Positions 17,850-25,988 of a stretch of DNA of 40,172 bases are shown one piece after another. Positions within the stretch are counted from its first letter, which is position 1. Every line of letters begins with the position of its first letter. A model generated the notes under the pieces. That model saw only the letters and a list, made by a program, of their open reading frames with translations. It searched no databases and had not been told where the DNA came from. The position numbers and the translations under genes were made by a program. The stretch is from Planctomycetaceae bacterium. GTDB taxonomy: Bacteria; Planctomycetota; Planctomycetia; Planctomycetales; Planctomycetaceae. The stretch spans positions 1 through 40,172 of the forward strand of contig PBMZ01000056.1 of NCBI GenBank assembly GCA_002722955.1, given 5' to 3'.

Positions 17850-18647
17850 ATGGTTGGAGTTCCGTTTACGCTGCTGTTTCGTGATCTCGACGGCGATCAA
17901 GACGCCAAGCGTGCGGAAAGCTTTGGCAAGCTTATGCAAATTGCTGGCAAGGACTGGCAGCACGATGACGGAAGTTGGGACATCAAGGTTAAAATGGATT
18001 ACACCCCATGGCTTGCCTTGGCTTTGGAATCTTACGAAGCCTCGGACATGCCGCTCAGCGATGATGTTCGCAAGGAGATCCCGGACCGCCGAATGCGAAC
18101 TGAACAATTGATCAAAACGACCGAGCGACCGATCCCAAGGATTACCGAAGACCTGGCAGCTTGGCTGGTCTATGAACACCGGCGAAAGAACACCACACAA
18201 GTCGACAAATTGCTAACAGAGCTTTGGGCACGGCGTCGTGATGATGGGCTTTGGGGGATCACAAAGAAGTCGGAATCCGGCCATCAGCTGATAACAGCGA
18301 CAGTATTATTCGCGCTAACGAGTGTAGGACTCGATACAAGCCACCATGTTGTTCGCGAAACGCAGTTGCTTCTCTTGGACAAGCAACAGAAAGACGGTCG
18401 CTGGATTGAAGGCGGCCGAATCTTCGATGATGGAAGCGAACCGGAAAATATCGTCTTCCAAATGTGGACGACAGCGATTGCTTGTGCGGCACTCAGCCAA
18501 ACGATCGAATTGCCCAAGGGATCGAATCGTTTGTTCACACCTGATCCGAAGATCGCCCAAGAAGTCGACGCCATCACTCAAGCCGCAGCCAAAGGCTACG
18601 TCGGATCGCCACCGAAGGCAGAAGCAGATAAGGTAGACGAGGAATGA
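17850..18647 (+). pseudogene. C-terminal part of copy B, prenyltransferase/squalene-cyclase-like repeats
   Basis: The 265 residues contain repeats HDDGSWDIKVKMDYTPWLAL, RRDDGLWGITKK and QKDGRWIEGGRIFDDGSEP, the same alpha-alpha-barrel type as copy A. It is in the same reading frame as the 17559 fragment, from which it is cut by three stops within 45 bases. An AAAGGA about 11 bases before the ATG at 17850 might allow independent translation of this part, but without the CxxCH segment and signal peptide. There are no further stops in nearly 800 bases, so decay is recent or the remainder is still used. Its 3' end is followed by a strong hairpin. Confidence 0.7.
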
Positions 18648-18651
18648 GAAA

Positions 18652-18680
18652 GCCTTCAGCCCAATAAGTGAGCTGAAGGC
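18652..18680. terminator. Bidirectional hairpin between convergent genes
   Basis: GCCTTCAGC and GCTGAAGGC form a perfect 9-bp stem around an 11-base loop. It sits in the 45-bp space between the ends of two converging genes and can act on both transcripts. An AA-rich flank on the left gives a short U-run for the minus-strand transcript. Confidence 0.75.
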
Positions 18681-18692
18681 GATAGACTCTGG

Positions 18693-19154
18693 TTATTCTG
18701 GCTTCGATTCCGTGTTGATCACGATGCGGATGGGTTTGAGTTGATCGATCACGCCGGCCGACGAAAGTGCTGTCAGCATCTTCATGGCTTTTTTCTTCAA
18801 TGCCAAGATCGACTCCGCGGATTGAACGGCTCCTTCAAGATGATAAGCCGTTTCCAAATCCCCCAACTTTCGGTGGCAATCAGCCAGTGAATGCCAAGCT
18901 TGCTGCCCCTTGACGGGACCAAGCTGACTGGCTGCTTGCGTCAAATGGCTAATCGCAGCTCGAAGATCGCCGCGAGCGCGAAGTGCCTCTCCGTACATGG
19001 AATGCCAGAGAGGTTCGAATTTGCCGGGATCATTGATGGATTCGAGTTCCTCGATTGCTCGACTGGGCAACCCAAGTTCCATATAGCCTTCCGCTGCATT
19101 GAACTTGCGGAGAACAAGTTGTGGTTTCTTTCTGGTTTCGGAAATTCTGTTCAT
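18693..19154 (-). CDS. TPR-repeat protein
   Basis: The 153-residue protein has tetratricopeptide-like helix pairs: FNAAEGYMELGLPSRAIEEL, HSMYGEALRARGDLRAAISH and AWHSLADCHRKLGDLETAYH, with the usual small-residue and aromatic spacing. TPR arrays bind peptides or partner proteins; the partner is unknown. It has no signal peptide. AAAGGAG lies about 7 bases before the ATG at 19154, which fixes the start; the frame runs on to 19304 but that part looks non-coding. The C-terminus (VIDQLKPIRIVINTESKPE) is not TPR. Confidence 0.8.
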   Translation of the reverse strand: MNRISETRKKPQLVLRKFNAAEGYMELGLPSRAIEELESINDPGKFEPLWHSMYGEALRARGDLRAAISHLTQAASQLGPVKGQQAWHSLADCHRKLGDLETAYHLEGAVQSAESILALKKKAMKMLTALSSAGVIDQLKPIRIVINTESKPE

Positions 19155-19463
19155 TGCTCCAGCTCCTTTCGTGTCTTCACACAGATAACGCAATTCGCAT
19201 TCCTGCGGCTCATGAATTCGCGGAGATTTACGCAAGGGTTTGATGTACTGACAGTTATGGCCCCGTCGATGTTCAACGCGTTTCGGTGATTGGGACAAAC
19301 CCATACCGAATTGGCGTCAGTCCGAATCAAACGGAGACACTAGGGCAAACCCTATCCACACGTTGCGAATTCCTTTGTCGGCGCTTGACGAGTCAACAGA
19401 GCTGTCTTAAAAGCAACGTAAACTTCTGGGAGAAGCACGGGATATCGACAAGCGGAGTCTTCA
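19155..19463. other. Intergenic region between divergent TPR and sulfatase genes
   Basis: These 309 bp hold the 5' regions of both neighbours. Apart from the ribosome sites at each end I see no gene, repeat or clear promoter pair. Confidence 0.5.
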
Positions 19464-19466
19464 TTG
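19454..19466 (+). promoter_or_regulatory. Ribosome-binding site supporting a TTG start
   Basis: GGAG at 19454-19457 lies 6 bases before the TTG at 19464. It supports TTG as the sulfatase start, since the family N-terminus NVLMITTDH follows within five codons. Confidence 0.6.
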
Positions 19467-20948
19467 AGCAACCAACCCAACGTCTTGATGATCACGACAG
19501 ACCACTGGCCTGCCCGCCTGCTTGGTTGTGCAGATCATCCAGATATCGAGACTCCGACACTGGACCAGCTTGCGCGGAACGGTGTGAGATTCACAAATGC
19601 TTATAGTGAGTGCCCCGTGTGCATTCCTGCTCGACGGAGTTTGATGACGGGGATGTCGCCCAGGGCTCATGGTGACCGGACGTTTCAAACAACGCTGAAG
19701 ATGCCAGAAGTGCCAACGATGGCTCAAACGTTCCGCGACGCCGGCTATCAAGCTTATGCAGTCGGCAAGATACACGTGTTTCCTCAAAGGGATCGCATCG
19801 GATTCAACGACGTGATCCTTTGCGAAGAGGGTCGTCCGCATTGGGGCGTCACCGATGACTATGAAGTCTTCTTGGGCGATAAAGGTTTCGCAGGTCGACA
19901 GTTTGATCACGGTATGAGCAACAACGAGTACGTCACTCGAACGTGGCACTTACCCGAAGAGTGCCACGTCACGAATTGGACAACTCGAGAGATGGCTCGC
20001 ATGATCAGGCGACGAGATCCAAGTCGGCCGGGTTTCTGGTACTTGTCCTACACGCATCCGCATCCACCGCTGGTGCCTGTCGAGACTTATTGGAACATGT
20101 ACCGCGACACTCAGCCTGAGCTGCCGCATTGGGGCGAGTGGGCTCAGGATTTTGAGCAGTTGCCTTATCGGCTCAAACAACAACGATCCAACTGGCATTG
20201 TGAATCAGAACGCGACATCCGCACGGCATTGCGAGCCTTTTACGCGCTCTGCACTCACATCGATCATCAACTCCGCATTGTGCTAGGTACGCTCAGAGAA
20301 GAAGGACTGATTGATAATACCATTATCGCCTTCACGGCAGATCATGGAGACATGCTTGGTAATCACGGACTCTGGGCGAAGCGTCTGTACTACGAGAACT
20401 CGGCGAACGTGCCAATGATTGTTGTCGAGCCTGAAGCGAATCCGCAGCTGACTCCAGGAACCGTTGATGGAAGGCTTGTCGGCTGGCAAGACATCATGCC
20501 GACACTTTTGGGTTTGGCTGGTATCGAAGTTCCCGACTCAGTGACCGGACAATCGATGTTTACTGCGGCGCCTCGAGAACATCTCTACGGTGAGTGCAAC
20601 GAGGGCGAGACGGCAACCCGCATGATTCACAATGGGCGGTACAAGCTAATTTACTACCCGGCCGGCAATCGTCGTCAGCTGTTTGACCTCGAGTCCGATC
20701 CATTCGAGTGCCATGATCTGAGCAGTAGTAGTGAGCACGCAGGTGTTCTCGACGACTTAACAAGCCGCCTGGTTGCGGAACTCTATGGAAGTGATCTTGG
20801 ATGGCTTGAAGACGATCAGCTCGTTGGCATCCCGGCACCCGACTTTCAGCAATCATCAACTCGAGACCTGTCCTTGCAGAGGGGAACGCATTGGCCATAT
20901 CCGCCAGTTGTCCCACCCGGTCCCGGTAAGTCATCGTGCATTAAGTGA
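19464..20948 (+). CDS. Sulfatase (arylsulfatase family, formylglycine type)
   Basis: The 494-residue protein has the sulfatase/alkaline phosphatase fold: the N-terminal metal site PNVLMITTDH and the activation motif C53-I-P-A-R followed by RSLMTGMSPRAHG. In this family the cysteine is converted to formylglycine. IAFTADHGDMLGNHGLWAK supplies the C-terminal metal ligands. The C-terminal subdomain LFDLESDPFECHDLS is the usual ending. It hydrolyses sulfate esters, in planctomycetes often of algal polysaccharides, but the substrate is not readable. There is no signal peptide, so it appears cytoplasmic, which is unusual for polysaccharide sulfatases. Start is TTG. A CysQ-like gene follows 162 bp downstream. 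Confidence 0.9.
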   Translation: MSNQPNVLMITTDHWPARLLGCADHPDIETPTLDQLARNGVRFTNAYSECPVCIPARRSLMTGMSPRAHGDRTFQTTLKMPEVPTMAQTFRDAGYQAYAVGKIHVFPQRDRIGFNDVILCEEGRPHWGVTDDYEVFLGDKGFAGRQFDHGMSNNEYVTRTWHLPEECHVTNWTTREMARMIRRRDPSRPGFWYLSYTHPHPPLVPVETYWNMYRDTQPELPHWGEWAQDFEQLPYRLKQQRSNWHCESERDIRTALRAFYALCTHIDHQLRIVLGTLREEGLIDNTIIAFTADHGDMLGNHGLWAKRLYYENSANVPMIVVEPEANPQLTPGTVDGRLVGWQDIMPTLLGLAGIEVPDSVTGQSMFTAAPREHLYGECNEGETATRMIHNGRYKLIYYPAGNRRQLFDLESDPFECHDLSSSSEHAGVLDDLTSRLVAELYGSDLGWLEDDQLVGIPAPDFQQSSTRDLSLQRGTHWPYPPVVPPGPGKSSCIK

Positions 20949-21110
20949 ATCAAATTGCCAACAGCATGAGACCACACGACGAATCCATCGATGGGTGAAA
21001 GCAAAAGTCATCCTGAATATACTGAGAACCATGAACAGATAAACGACTTGCACCAGCAGATGCATAGCTAGTGACCAGCGGTGCAGGTCCGAAAGTCACA
21101 GGAAACAATC

Positions 21111-22028
21111 ATGCTAGACGACATCATTGCCGCACTCTCAAAAGATATGCCCAATGCACTACGTTGGGCTGGCGCCGTTGCCAAGCGGTTACGTGAATAC
21201 AACGTGGCTCTGGAGGGCAAAAGTTCCGGTAATGCCAACACTGACGCGTTGACGCTTGCTGATCTCAGCGTGCAAGAGTTGCTGGTCGCCGTGTTGAGGG
21301 ACTCGGATCCCGTGCTTCAAAACTGTGCAATCGACGGTGAAGAAGAAACCGGCGACATGTCTCGCTTTCCCGATGAAGCCGAATACACCATTGGGCTCGA
21401 TCCCATCGATGGCACGAAACAATACCGCGACCGCTCAGGCAACGGTTGGGCAGTGATGCTCACGCTGCGATCGGTCGAGACGATCCATTACTCGCTGGTC
21501 TACGTTCCCGCAACGGGTGAAGAAGGAACTTGGGTCGAGGTCAGTGGAGACCGAGTCACCGTTGGGCTCGACGATCACTCTCGCCCAGCTCGAGAAGTAC
21601 TCGATTCCTTGCCCGTCATGACCAACGAAAATCGACCCGATTCAAACAAGATCTACTTGATCGGATTCCAAGAGCGGGATCCGGACTGTGCTCAAGCCGT
21701 CACGGACACCGGTCTACACGGCTTCGCGCCGGACAACATGCCAGGCAGCATCTATCCTCTTTTGGCTAGTGGCGAATTCGGCGGTTCCCTGATCCACTCG
21801 CCCAACATCTACGACTTTCCCGTTTCGCTGCATATTGCGAGAGTCCTGGGTGGCGATGCGATCTGGTGTCACAGTGGCGAGCCCGTCAACTTTCATGAAA
21901 CGTGGATGGACGACCGAGCTGACATGTTGCGACTTCCAGATATCGTCGCTTGCAGTGTAAATCGTGAGACGCTGCAGACTTTGGTCGATTTGGCGAAAGA
22001 CTGGAATCGAGTTCGCTACAACGACTGA
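21111..22028 (+). CDS. Inositol monophosphatase/3'(2'),5'-bisphosphate nucleotidase (CysQ-like)
   Basis: The 306-residue protein has the lithium-sensitive phosphatase metal sites: DGEEETGD (residues 75-82), LDPIDGTKQY (96-105) and the C-terminal IYDFPVSLHIARVLGG, equal to the usual WDxAAG helix. CysQ-type enzymes remove the 3' phosphate of PAP formed during sulfate activation; IMPases use inositol phosphates. I cannot separate these by eye, although the DGT-K and NGWAV spacing suits the PAP group. AGGA about 8 bases before the ATG at 21111 sets the start; the GTG at 21081 is rejected. It lies after the sulfatase on the same strand, hinting at a sulfur link. Confidence 0.8.
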   Translation: MLDDIIAALSKDMPNALRWAGAVAKRLREYNVALEGKSSGNANTDALTLADLSVQELLVAVLRDSDPVLQNCAIDGEEETGDMSRFPDEAEYTIGLDPIDGTKQYRDRSGNGWAVMLTLRSVETIHYSLVYVPATGEEGTWVEVSGDRVTVGLDDHSRPAREVLDSLPVMTNENRPDSNKIYLIGFQERDPDCAQAVTDTGLHGFAPDNMPGSIYPLLASGEFGGSLIHSPNIYDFPVSLHIARVLGGDAIWCHSGEPVNFHETWMDDRADMLRLPDIVACSVNRETLQTLVDLAKDWNRVRYND

Positions 22029-22159
22029 TTTCGGCGAACGACTCGACTTCGGCCTTTGTCACAGAAATGTCAAAAAACTGTCAGAGTTCGCGTTAGATTT
22101 GCTGTTAATCCACGCCAGCTTACTGTTTGAGTAAGTTTCAGTTTCTAGCGAGAGTAATC

Positions 22160-22610
22160 ATGGCTGACGATCACGAGCACGACTTGAATCAGGAATCTTT
22201 GGAGGCAGAGCGTCTTCCAGACGTTAGCTCCTGCAGATGAATTCGAAGAAGTTGAGGTTGTATCCGAGAGTTCTTCGAAACGATCCTCGAGGGAATCTGC
22301 GGCCAACGCACTCGCGATTACGGGAATCTTCGTCTCCTGCATCGCTGGCATTTTCATTTACAAGGGGATGGATGCGATCGAGTTTGGAAATCAGCCCCCA
22401 CGTTTCTATGGTATCACTGAGTTTCTGGGCCGCGCTTTCGGTGCAGTTCTATGCGTTGTCGCCTTCTGTCTTGGCCTGCTTGCAACGACTTTGTCAGCAA
22501 TTTCGTTAAACAGATTTCGAAATGCTGTACCGACCACCTCGTTGCTCTTCAGCATCGGTGCGACACTTGTGAGTGCGGGGGTTTTCTGCTTTGGTTTCTA
22601 TTTCAAGTGA
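22160..22610 (+). pseudogene. Frameshifted small three-helix membrane protein
   Basis: An ATG at 22160 opens MADDHEHDLNQESLEAERLP, which ends at TGA 22237. The next frame, from about 22200, reads TLAPADEFEEVEVVSESSSK and continues without stops through three membrane helices (ALAITGIFVSCIAGIFIY, AVLCVVAFCLGLLATTLSA and TTSLLFSIGATLVSAGVFCFG) to the stop at 22610. The two frames join sensibly with a one-base shift between about 22195 and 22236. The intact protein would be about 150 residues with an acidic cytoplasmic N-terminus. An in-frame ATG at 22368 could still give an 80-residue, two-helix product. Either a real mutation or a sequencing error is possible. I recognise no family. Confidence 0.65.
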
Positions 22611-22706
22611 GCTCGGCGAGTTGTATCGCCCAGACTGCGTTGCTAACAGTCATGCCACCCGTTAGAGTCGATCGTGCATTCCATCCTCCATTCGTAGACT
22701 ACCCAG

Positions 22707-23093
22707 ATGCCACGTCCTTTCATTCAACTTGATCACGTTGCGCTTCACGTCGAAGATGTCGAGAAGAGCTGTGATTTTTACGAAAAAGTCTTGTTGCTCG
22801 AATCGATTCCTCGACCAGCATTCAACTTTCCCGGCGCTTGGTACAAGCTAGGCGAAACCCAAGAGTTGCACTTGATTGGTGACCGTGACCAACCCGTTCA
22901 TGCCGGAACTCGTGGCAATCACTGGGCGCTGCGGATCCACGATATGGACGAGTGGGAAGCGCACTTTCAAAGCCTGAATCAAACTTACGAGCCACGTCGA
23001 ACTCGGCCAGATGGCGCGTATCAGATATACGTATTCGATCCCGATGGCCATTGCATCGAACTCTGCACAGGACCAGGCACGGCGACTTCATGA
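22707..23093 (+). CDS. VOC (glyoxalase/bleomycin-resistance fold) protein
   Basis: The 128 residues form one vicinal-oxygen-chelate module pair: LDHVALHVEDVEKSCDFYEKVLLLE at the start, ELHLIG in the middle, NHWALRIHDMDEWEAHF, and YVFDPDGHCIELC at the end. Probable metal ligands are H10, H72 and E118, with H55 or E53 as the fourth. Family members act as lyases, dioxygenases, isomerases or resistance proteins; the reaction is unknown. The stop overlaps the next gene's start in ATGA, so it is translationally coupled to the histidine phosphatase. Confidence 0.88.
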   Translation: MPRPFIQLDHVALHVEDVEKSCDFYEKVLLLESIPRPAFNFPGAWYKLGETQELHLIGDRDQPVHAGTRGNHWALRIHDMDEWEAHFQSLNQTYEPRRTRPDGAYQIYVFDPDGHCIELCTGPGTATS

Positions 23094-23578
23094 AGAATTT
23101 GCTCTTGTTACGCCACGCCAAATCGAGCTGGAAGGAGGCGGGGCTTTCGGACCATGAGCGTTCGTTGAACGCGCGCGGAAAGCGCGATGCGCCAACGATT
23201 GGAAAGTTGATCGCTGAAGAAAACATCGTTCCCGATCACGTCGCTAGCTCCAGTGCCATCCGTGCTCGAATGACCACCGAACTCGTCCTTGGTGCGTGTG
23301 GCTATCAGGGCGAGGTTGCGATCATCGATTCCTTATACCTTGCGGAGCCACAAGCTTTCGTCGAGGTCTTGTCCTCGATGCCCACAGACCACGATCGCAT
23401 CATGGCCGTCGCCCACAACCCTGGCATTGAGCACTTTGTCGAGGAATTAAGCGGGCACTACGAAGCCATGCCAACAGCGACTTTGGTCAGCCTTGAACTG
23501 CAAATCGATTCGTGGGCCGACATCGAATTAAACGCGACAGCCCGCATTCTAAACGTCTGGCGTCCCAAAGAAATCTAA
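23090..23578 (+). CDS. sixA: SixA-type histidine phosphatase
   Basis: The 162-residue protein begins LLLLRHAKSSW, the R8-H9 catalytic motif of the histidine phosphatase superfamily. AVAHNPGIEHF carries the second catalytic histidine (H109), and the family DHERSLNARGKRDA and SSSAIRARMTTE segments are present. This size and layout match SixA, which dephosphorylates phosphohistidine on signalling proteins. Its start ATG shares four bases with the preceding gene's TGA stop (ATGA at 23090-23093). The frame is open further upstream inside the VOC gene, but the family N-terminus fixes the start here. Confidence 0.88.
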   Translation: MKNLLLLRHAKSSWKEAGLSDHERSLNARGKRDAPTIGKLIAEENIVPDHVASSSAIRARMTTELVLGACGYQGEVAIIDSLYLAEPQAFVEVLSSMPTDHDRIMAVAHNPGIEHFVEELSGHYEAMPTATLVSLELQIDSWADIELNATARILNVWRPKEI

Positions 23579-23590
23579 CGAGCCAACAAT

Positions 23591-23694
23591 GGTAACCCGA
23601 CGCATCAACAAGGAATCGGTCACACGTCTTCGTCATCGATAGTCATCACTTGGGGACGCGTCTGACCAATCCCTCGCTGACGCGTCAGGTTACC
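23591..23694. repeat. Degenerate palindromic repeat, about 104 bp (family 1)
   Basis: It starts GGTAACCCGACGC and ends GCGTCAGGTTACC. The two ends are imperfect inverted copies over about 40 bp, around a loop containing CTTCGTCATCGAT. The same ends, arm sequence and loop motif recur in nearly perfect form at 40076-40172. It lies between the convergent sixA and HAD genes. Confidence 0.75.
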
Positions 23695-23715
23695 ATGAAA
23701 TGTGGCCCAGGCACC

Positions 23716-24411
23716 TCATTCGAACCTCAACTCCGTCAACGATCGGATCACGCCATACGCCGAGCTTGCCGCTTTGCGGTCAATTCTAAGAACATCAAGA
23801 CCTGCTGCTTGGCCGCCTTGAATGTCATTGACCGGATCATCGCCGATTAGAAGTATGTTGTTAGGGGAAGTTTGCAGCCGCTCGATCAAGGCGTCGAAGA
23901 AATGTTGGCTTGGTTTGCGATAGCCAACCTCGGAAGAGACGACTCTTGTCGAGATTGAAGCCAGCGGGGCAAGGCCGTCGCATACATCGTTCAGTCTTCG
24001 ATCAAAGTTCGAGGCGATAGCAATCTGCTGATGACGTTGATTCATCCAAGTCAGCGTTGACGCCACATCATCAAAGCAAGCCCACGTCGAAGCACCACCA
24101 AAGTGCTCGAACAAATCAGCAAAGCACGCAGCAGGATCGCTCACGTCGTCTAAGACTTCGGCGACGACAAGTTGCCAGCGGCGGACTTCGATCTCTTCGC
24201 TGGTCACAAAACCAGACTCGGAGTCGCAGTCGGTGGCTTCACTGTTGTAGAATGCTTTACGGAATCGCTTGCCGATTTGCTCAACCGCGTATTGGCTGCC
24301 ATATCGATGCCCTATTTCGGCATAAGCCTCGGCCACAGACGGCTGCGGATAGATCAGCGTGCCAACTGCGTCGAACACGATCCATTCATAGGGCTTCTTT
24401 AGTTCCTGCAT
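23716..24411 (-). CDS. HAD superfamily hydrolase
   Basis: The 231-residue protein has HAD motif I as VFDAVGTLIYPQ, with the nucleophile D15; the second acid of the usual DxD is V. Motif II is probably IASNF, motif III is VGYRKPSQHFF with the lysine, and motif IV is LLIGDDPVNDIQGG. An alpha-helical cap (about 25-105) lies between I and II, making it subfamily IA, like HDHD3 or haloacid dehalogenase relatives. With the second aspartate lost, phosphatase activity may be weak; dehalogenase-type chemistry is possible. Its start is only 10 bp from the divergent MoaD-like start. Confidence 0.85.
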   Translation of the reverse strand: MQELKKPYEWIVFDAVGTLIYPQPSVAEAYAEIGHRYGSQYAVEQIGKRFRKAFYNSEATDCDSESGFVTSEEIEVRRWQLVVAEVLDDVSDPAACFADLFEHFGGASTWACFDDVASTLTWMNQRHQQIAIASNFDRRLNDVCDGLAPLASISTRVVSSEVGYRKPSQHFFDALIERLQTSPNNILLIGDDPVNDIQGGQAAGLDVLRIDRKAASSAYGVIRSLTELRFE

Positions 24412-24421
24412 TGAACCTTAA

Positions 24422-24682
24422 ATGATCCGCGTTGAATTCTATGGAATCGCCCGAGCCCGAGCCGGAGTCGCTCAGGTCGACATCGAAGCCGCCACATTGG
24501 GCGCGGCGGTGAACTTGCTTGGACAGAAGTTTCCTGATTTGGCAAGTGAATGTTTCCAAGGCCAACAGTTACGCTCGGGCTATTTGGCCAATATCAACGG
24601 CCAACAGTTTACAACGGACGCATCCCATCAGTTGCTCGATGGGGACAATTTATTGATTCTCTCCGCAGATGCTGGCGGTTGA
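24422..24682 (+). CDS. MoaD/ThiS-family ubiquitin-like sulfur carrier
   Basis: The 86 residues have the beta-grasp layout MIRVEFYGIARARAG, then TLGAAVNLLGQKFP, then LLDGDNLLILSADAGG. The Gly-Gly C-terminus, together with the D-G-D-x-L-x-I pattern before it, is the hallmark of MoaD and ThiS, which carry sulfur as a C-terminal thiocarboxylate for molybdopterin or thiamine synthesis. No moaE, moeB or thi gene is nearby, so the pathway cannot be assigned. It is packed tightly: 10 bp from the divergent HAD gene and 2 bp from the end of the convergent beta-helix gene. Confidence 0.85.
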   Translation: MIRVEFYGIARARAGVAQVDIEAATLGAAVNLLGQKFPDLASECFQGQQLRSGYLANINGQQFTTDASHQLLDGDNLLILSADAGG

Positions 24683-24684
24683 GA

Positions 24685-25809
24685 TCACTGGCCATCGACC
24701 TGCACTTCGATCATCCGGTTAATAAAGCTGCGAGAAGCCTCAAGCCGCCCGTCATGCGTTGTCAGGACAATGCTGTTCTTCTTGGTCTTGCCATGAAACA
24801 CCGTTTCGTAACCGGTCGTATGAGTCAACTCGGCGTTCACAACACAGGTCTCGTGTTCTTGCACAATGACGCGTTTGACATATTCAGTGTAGCATCCGGC
24901 AACACAGTTCACGGTTCCCGTGCTGGTATCTTGTAGGCGTCCGTGAGGCAATCCAAACACATAACCGTTGCGGCACTGCTCGATCACCTGACCGTAAAAA
25001 ACGTTGCCTGTTCCGAAACACGCAACGGCTGTCTGAACGGAATTGATGTGGCCTCCCAAGACTTGATTTGCGTTGGGAGCGAGCCGCTTGATGTCCGTGT
25101 CGAAGGTGAAGTTGAAAGCAACGCACCCATTCGTGTCCTCATTCCCAGGGCCAGCGACATGGCATCCCGTGAAAACATTGTAATACGGTGTTTGCCCATC
25201 CGAGGGACCGTAATACCCCGAGGTCAGTTGTTTGCGTAGATGAATCGAGATGTGGTCAAAGCGGCTAAAACTCATACCTCGCAGATCGATGCCCCAGGCC
25301 CCCTGCGTCTTTACTTCCACGTTGATTCGAGAGAAGTGAAACGCACAAGCTTTCGTTGGCGTTGCGGATTGAAAACAACCTGTATCCTTCTCTCCGACGT
25401 ACGCCACGAGGCTCAACAAGCCGTCGCCAAGGACCGTTGTTCCCTGATAAACTCGCAAGGGTTTATCGATAAGGTATTGACCCGTTGGAATTTGAACCGT
25501 ACCGCCGCCAGACGCTGCATCCAATGCGGCTTGAAAGGCAACCGTCGAGTTAGCGCCATCGCCCTTGGCTCCGAACCACTTGACGTTGATCGGATAGTCT
25601 TCAACGCGGTGCCAGCGACCTTGCTCCTTGTCTTGGCAAGCCACAACTGTGCCGTTGTTCGCAGGCGAGTTTGACATTGGCATCCACTGAAACATACCGC
25701 CGCCGCCATCGCCTGGCTTGGAATGGCCAACCACATAGACCGTTGCACCGGCTTCTGGCATGGCCGCAGATAACTCGTCCAAGGACTGGACTGAGAATAG
25801 ATGTTCCAT
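24685..25809 (-). CDS. Right-handed beta-helix protein (pectate-lyase superfamily/tailspike-like)
   Basis: From the ATG at 25809 the protein has 374 residues. INVKWFGAKGDGANSTVAFQAALDAASGGGT, then VQIPTGQYLID and TTVLGDG, is the standard first coil of pectate-lyase-3 type beta-helix proteins, found in polygalacturonases, peptidase G2 and phage tailspikes. A short N-terminal part (MEHLFSVQSLDELSAAMPEAG) precedes it. I see no signal peptide, so its location is unclear. Catalytic residues for pectate or polygalacturonic acid cleavage are not recognised. An ATG at 25824 would add five residues; the frame continues to 26184 but that is not family-like. Confidence 0.75.
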   Translation of the reverse strand: MEHLFSVQSLDELSAAMPEAGATVYVVGHSKPGDGGGGMFQWMPMSNSPANNGTVVACQDKEQGRWHRVEDYPINVKWFGAKGDGANSTVAFQAALDAASGGGTVQIPTGQYLIDKPLRVYQGTTVLGDGLLSLVAYVGEKDTGCFQSATPTKACAFHFSRINVEVKTQGAWGIDLRGMSFSRFDHISIHLRKQLTSGYYGPSDGQTPYYNVFTGCHVAGPGNEDTNGCVAFNFTFDTDIKRLAPNANQVLGGHINSVQTAVACFGTGNVFYGQVIEQCRNGYVFGLPHGRLQDTSTGTVNCVAGCYTEYVKRVIVQEHETCVVNAELTHTTGYETVFHGKTKKNSIVLTTHDGRLEASRSFINRMIEVQVDGQ

Positions 25810-25988
25810 GTTCCGACTCGACATTCGTTGTGTTGCTAATCGTAACCAACCGTGTTCTTCGGGACGACAAACACGTTGTTCGAACCGATCGTAGCGACTA
25901 CCTGCCTCGTCGGCTATACTCACAAGTGCCTGAAACAATCGGTGACATGTCCGATTCAAGAGTTGCCTTCCAACACAGGAGATTCGGG

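Noticed and set aside
23591..23694. CRISPR-like or attachment-site reading of the palindromic repeat
   Set aside because: There is only one unit at this place and no spacer array, integrase or cas gene.
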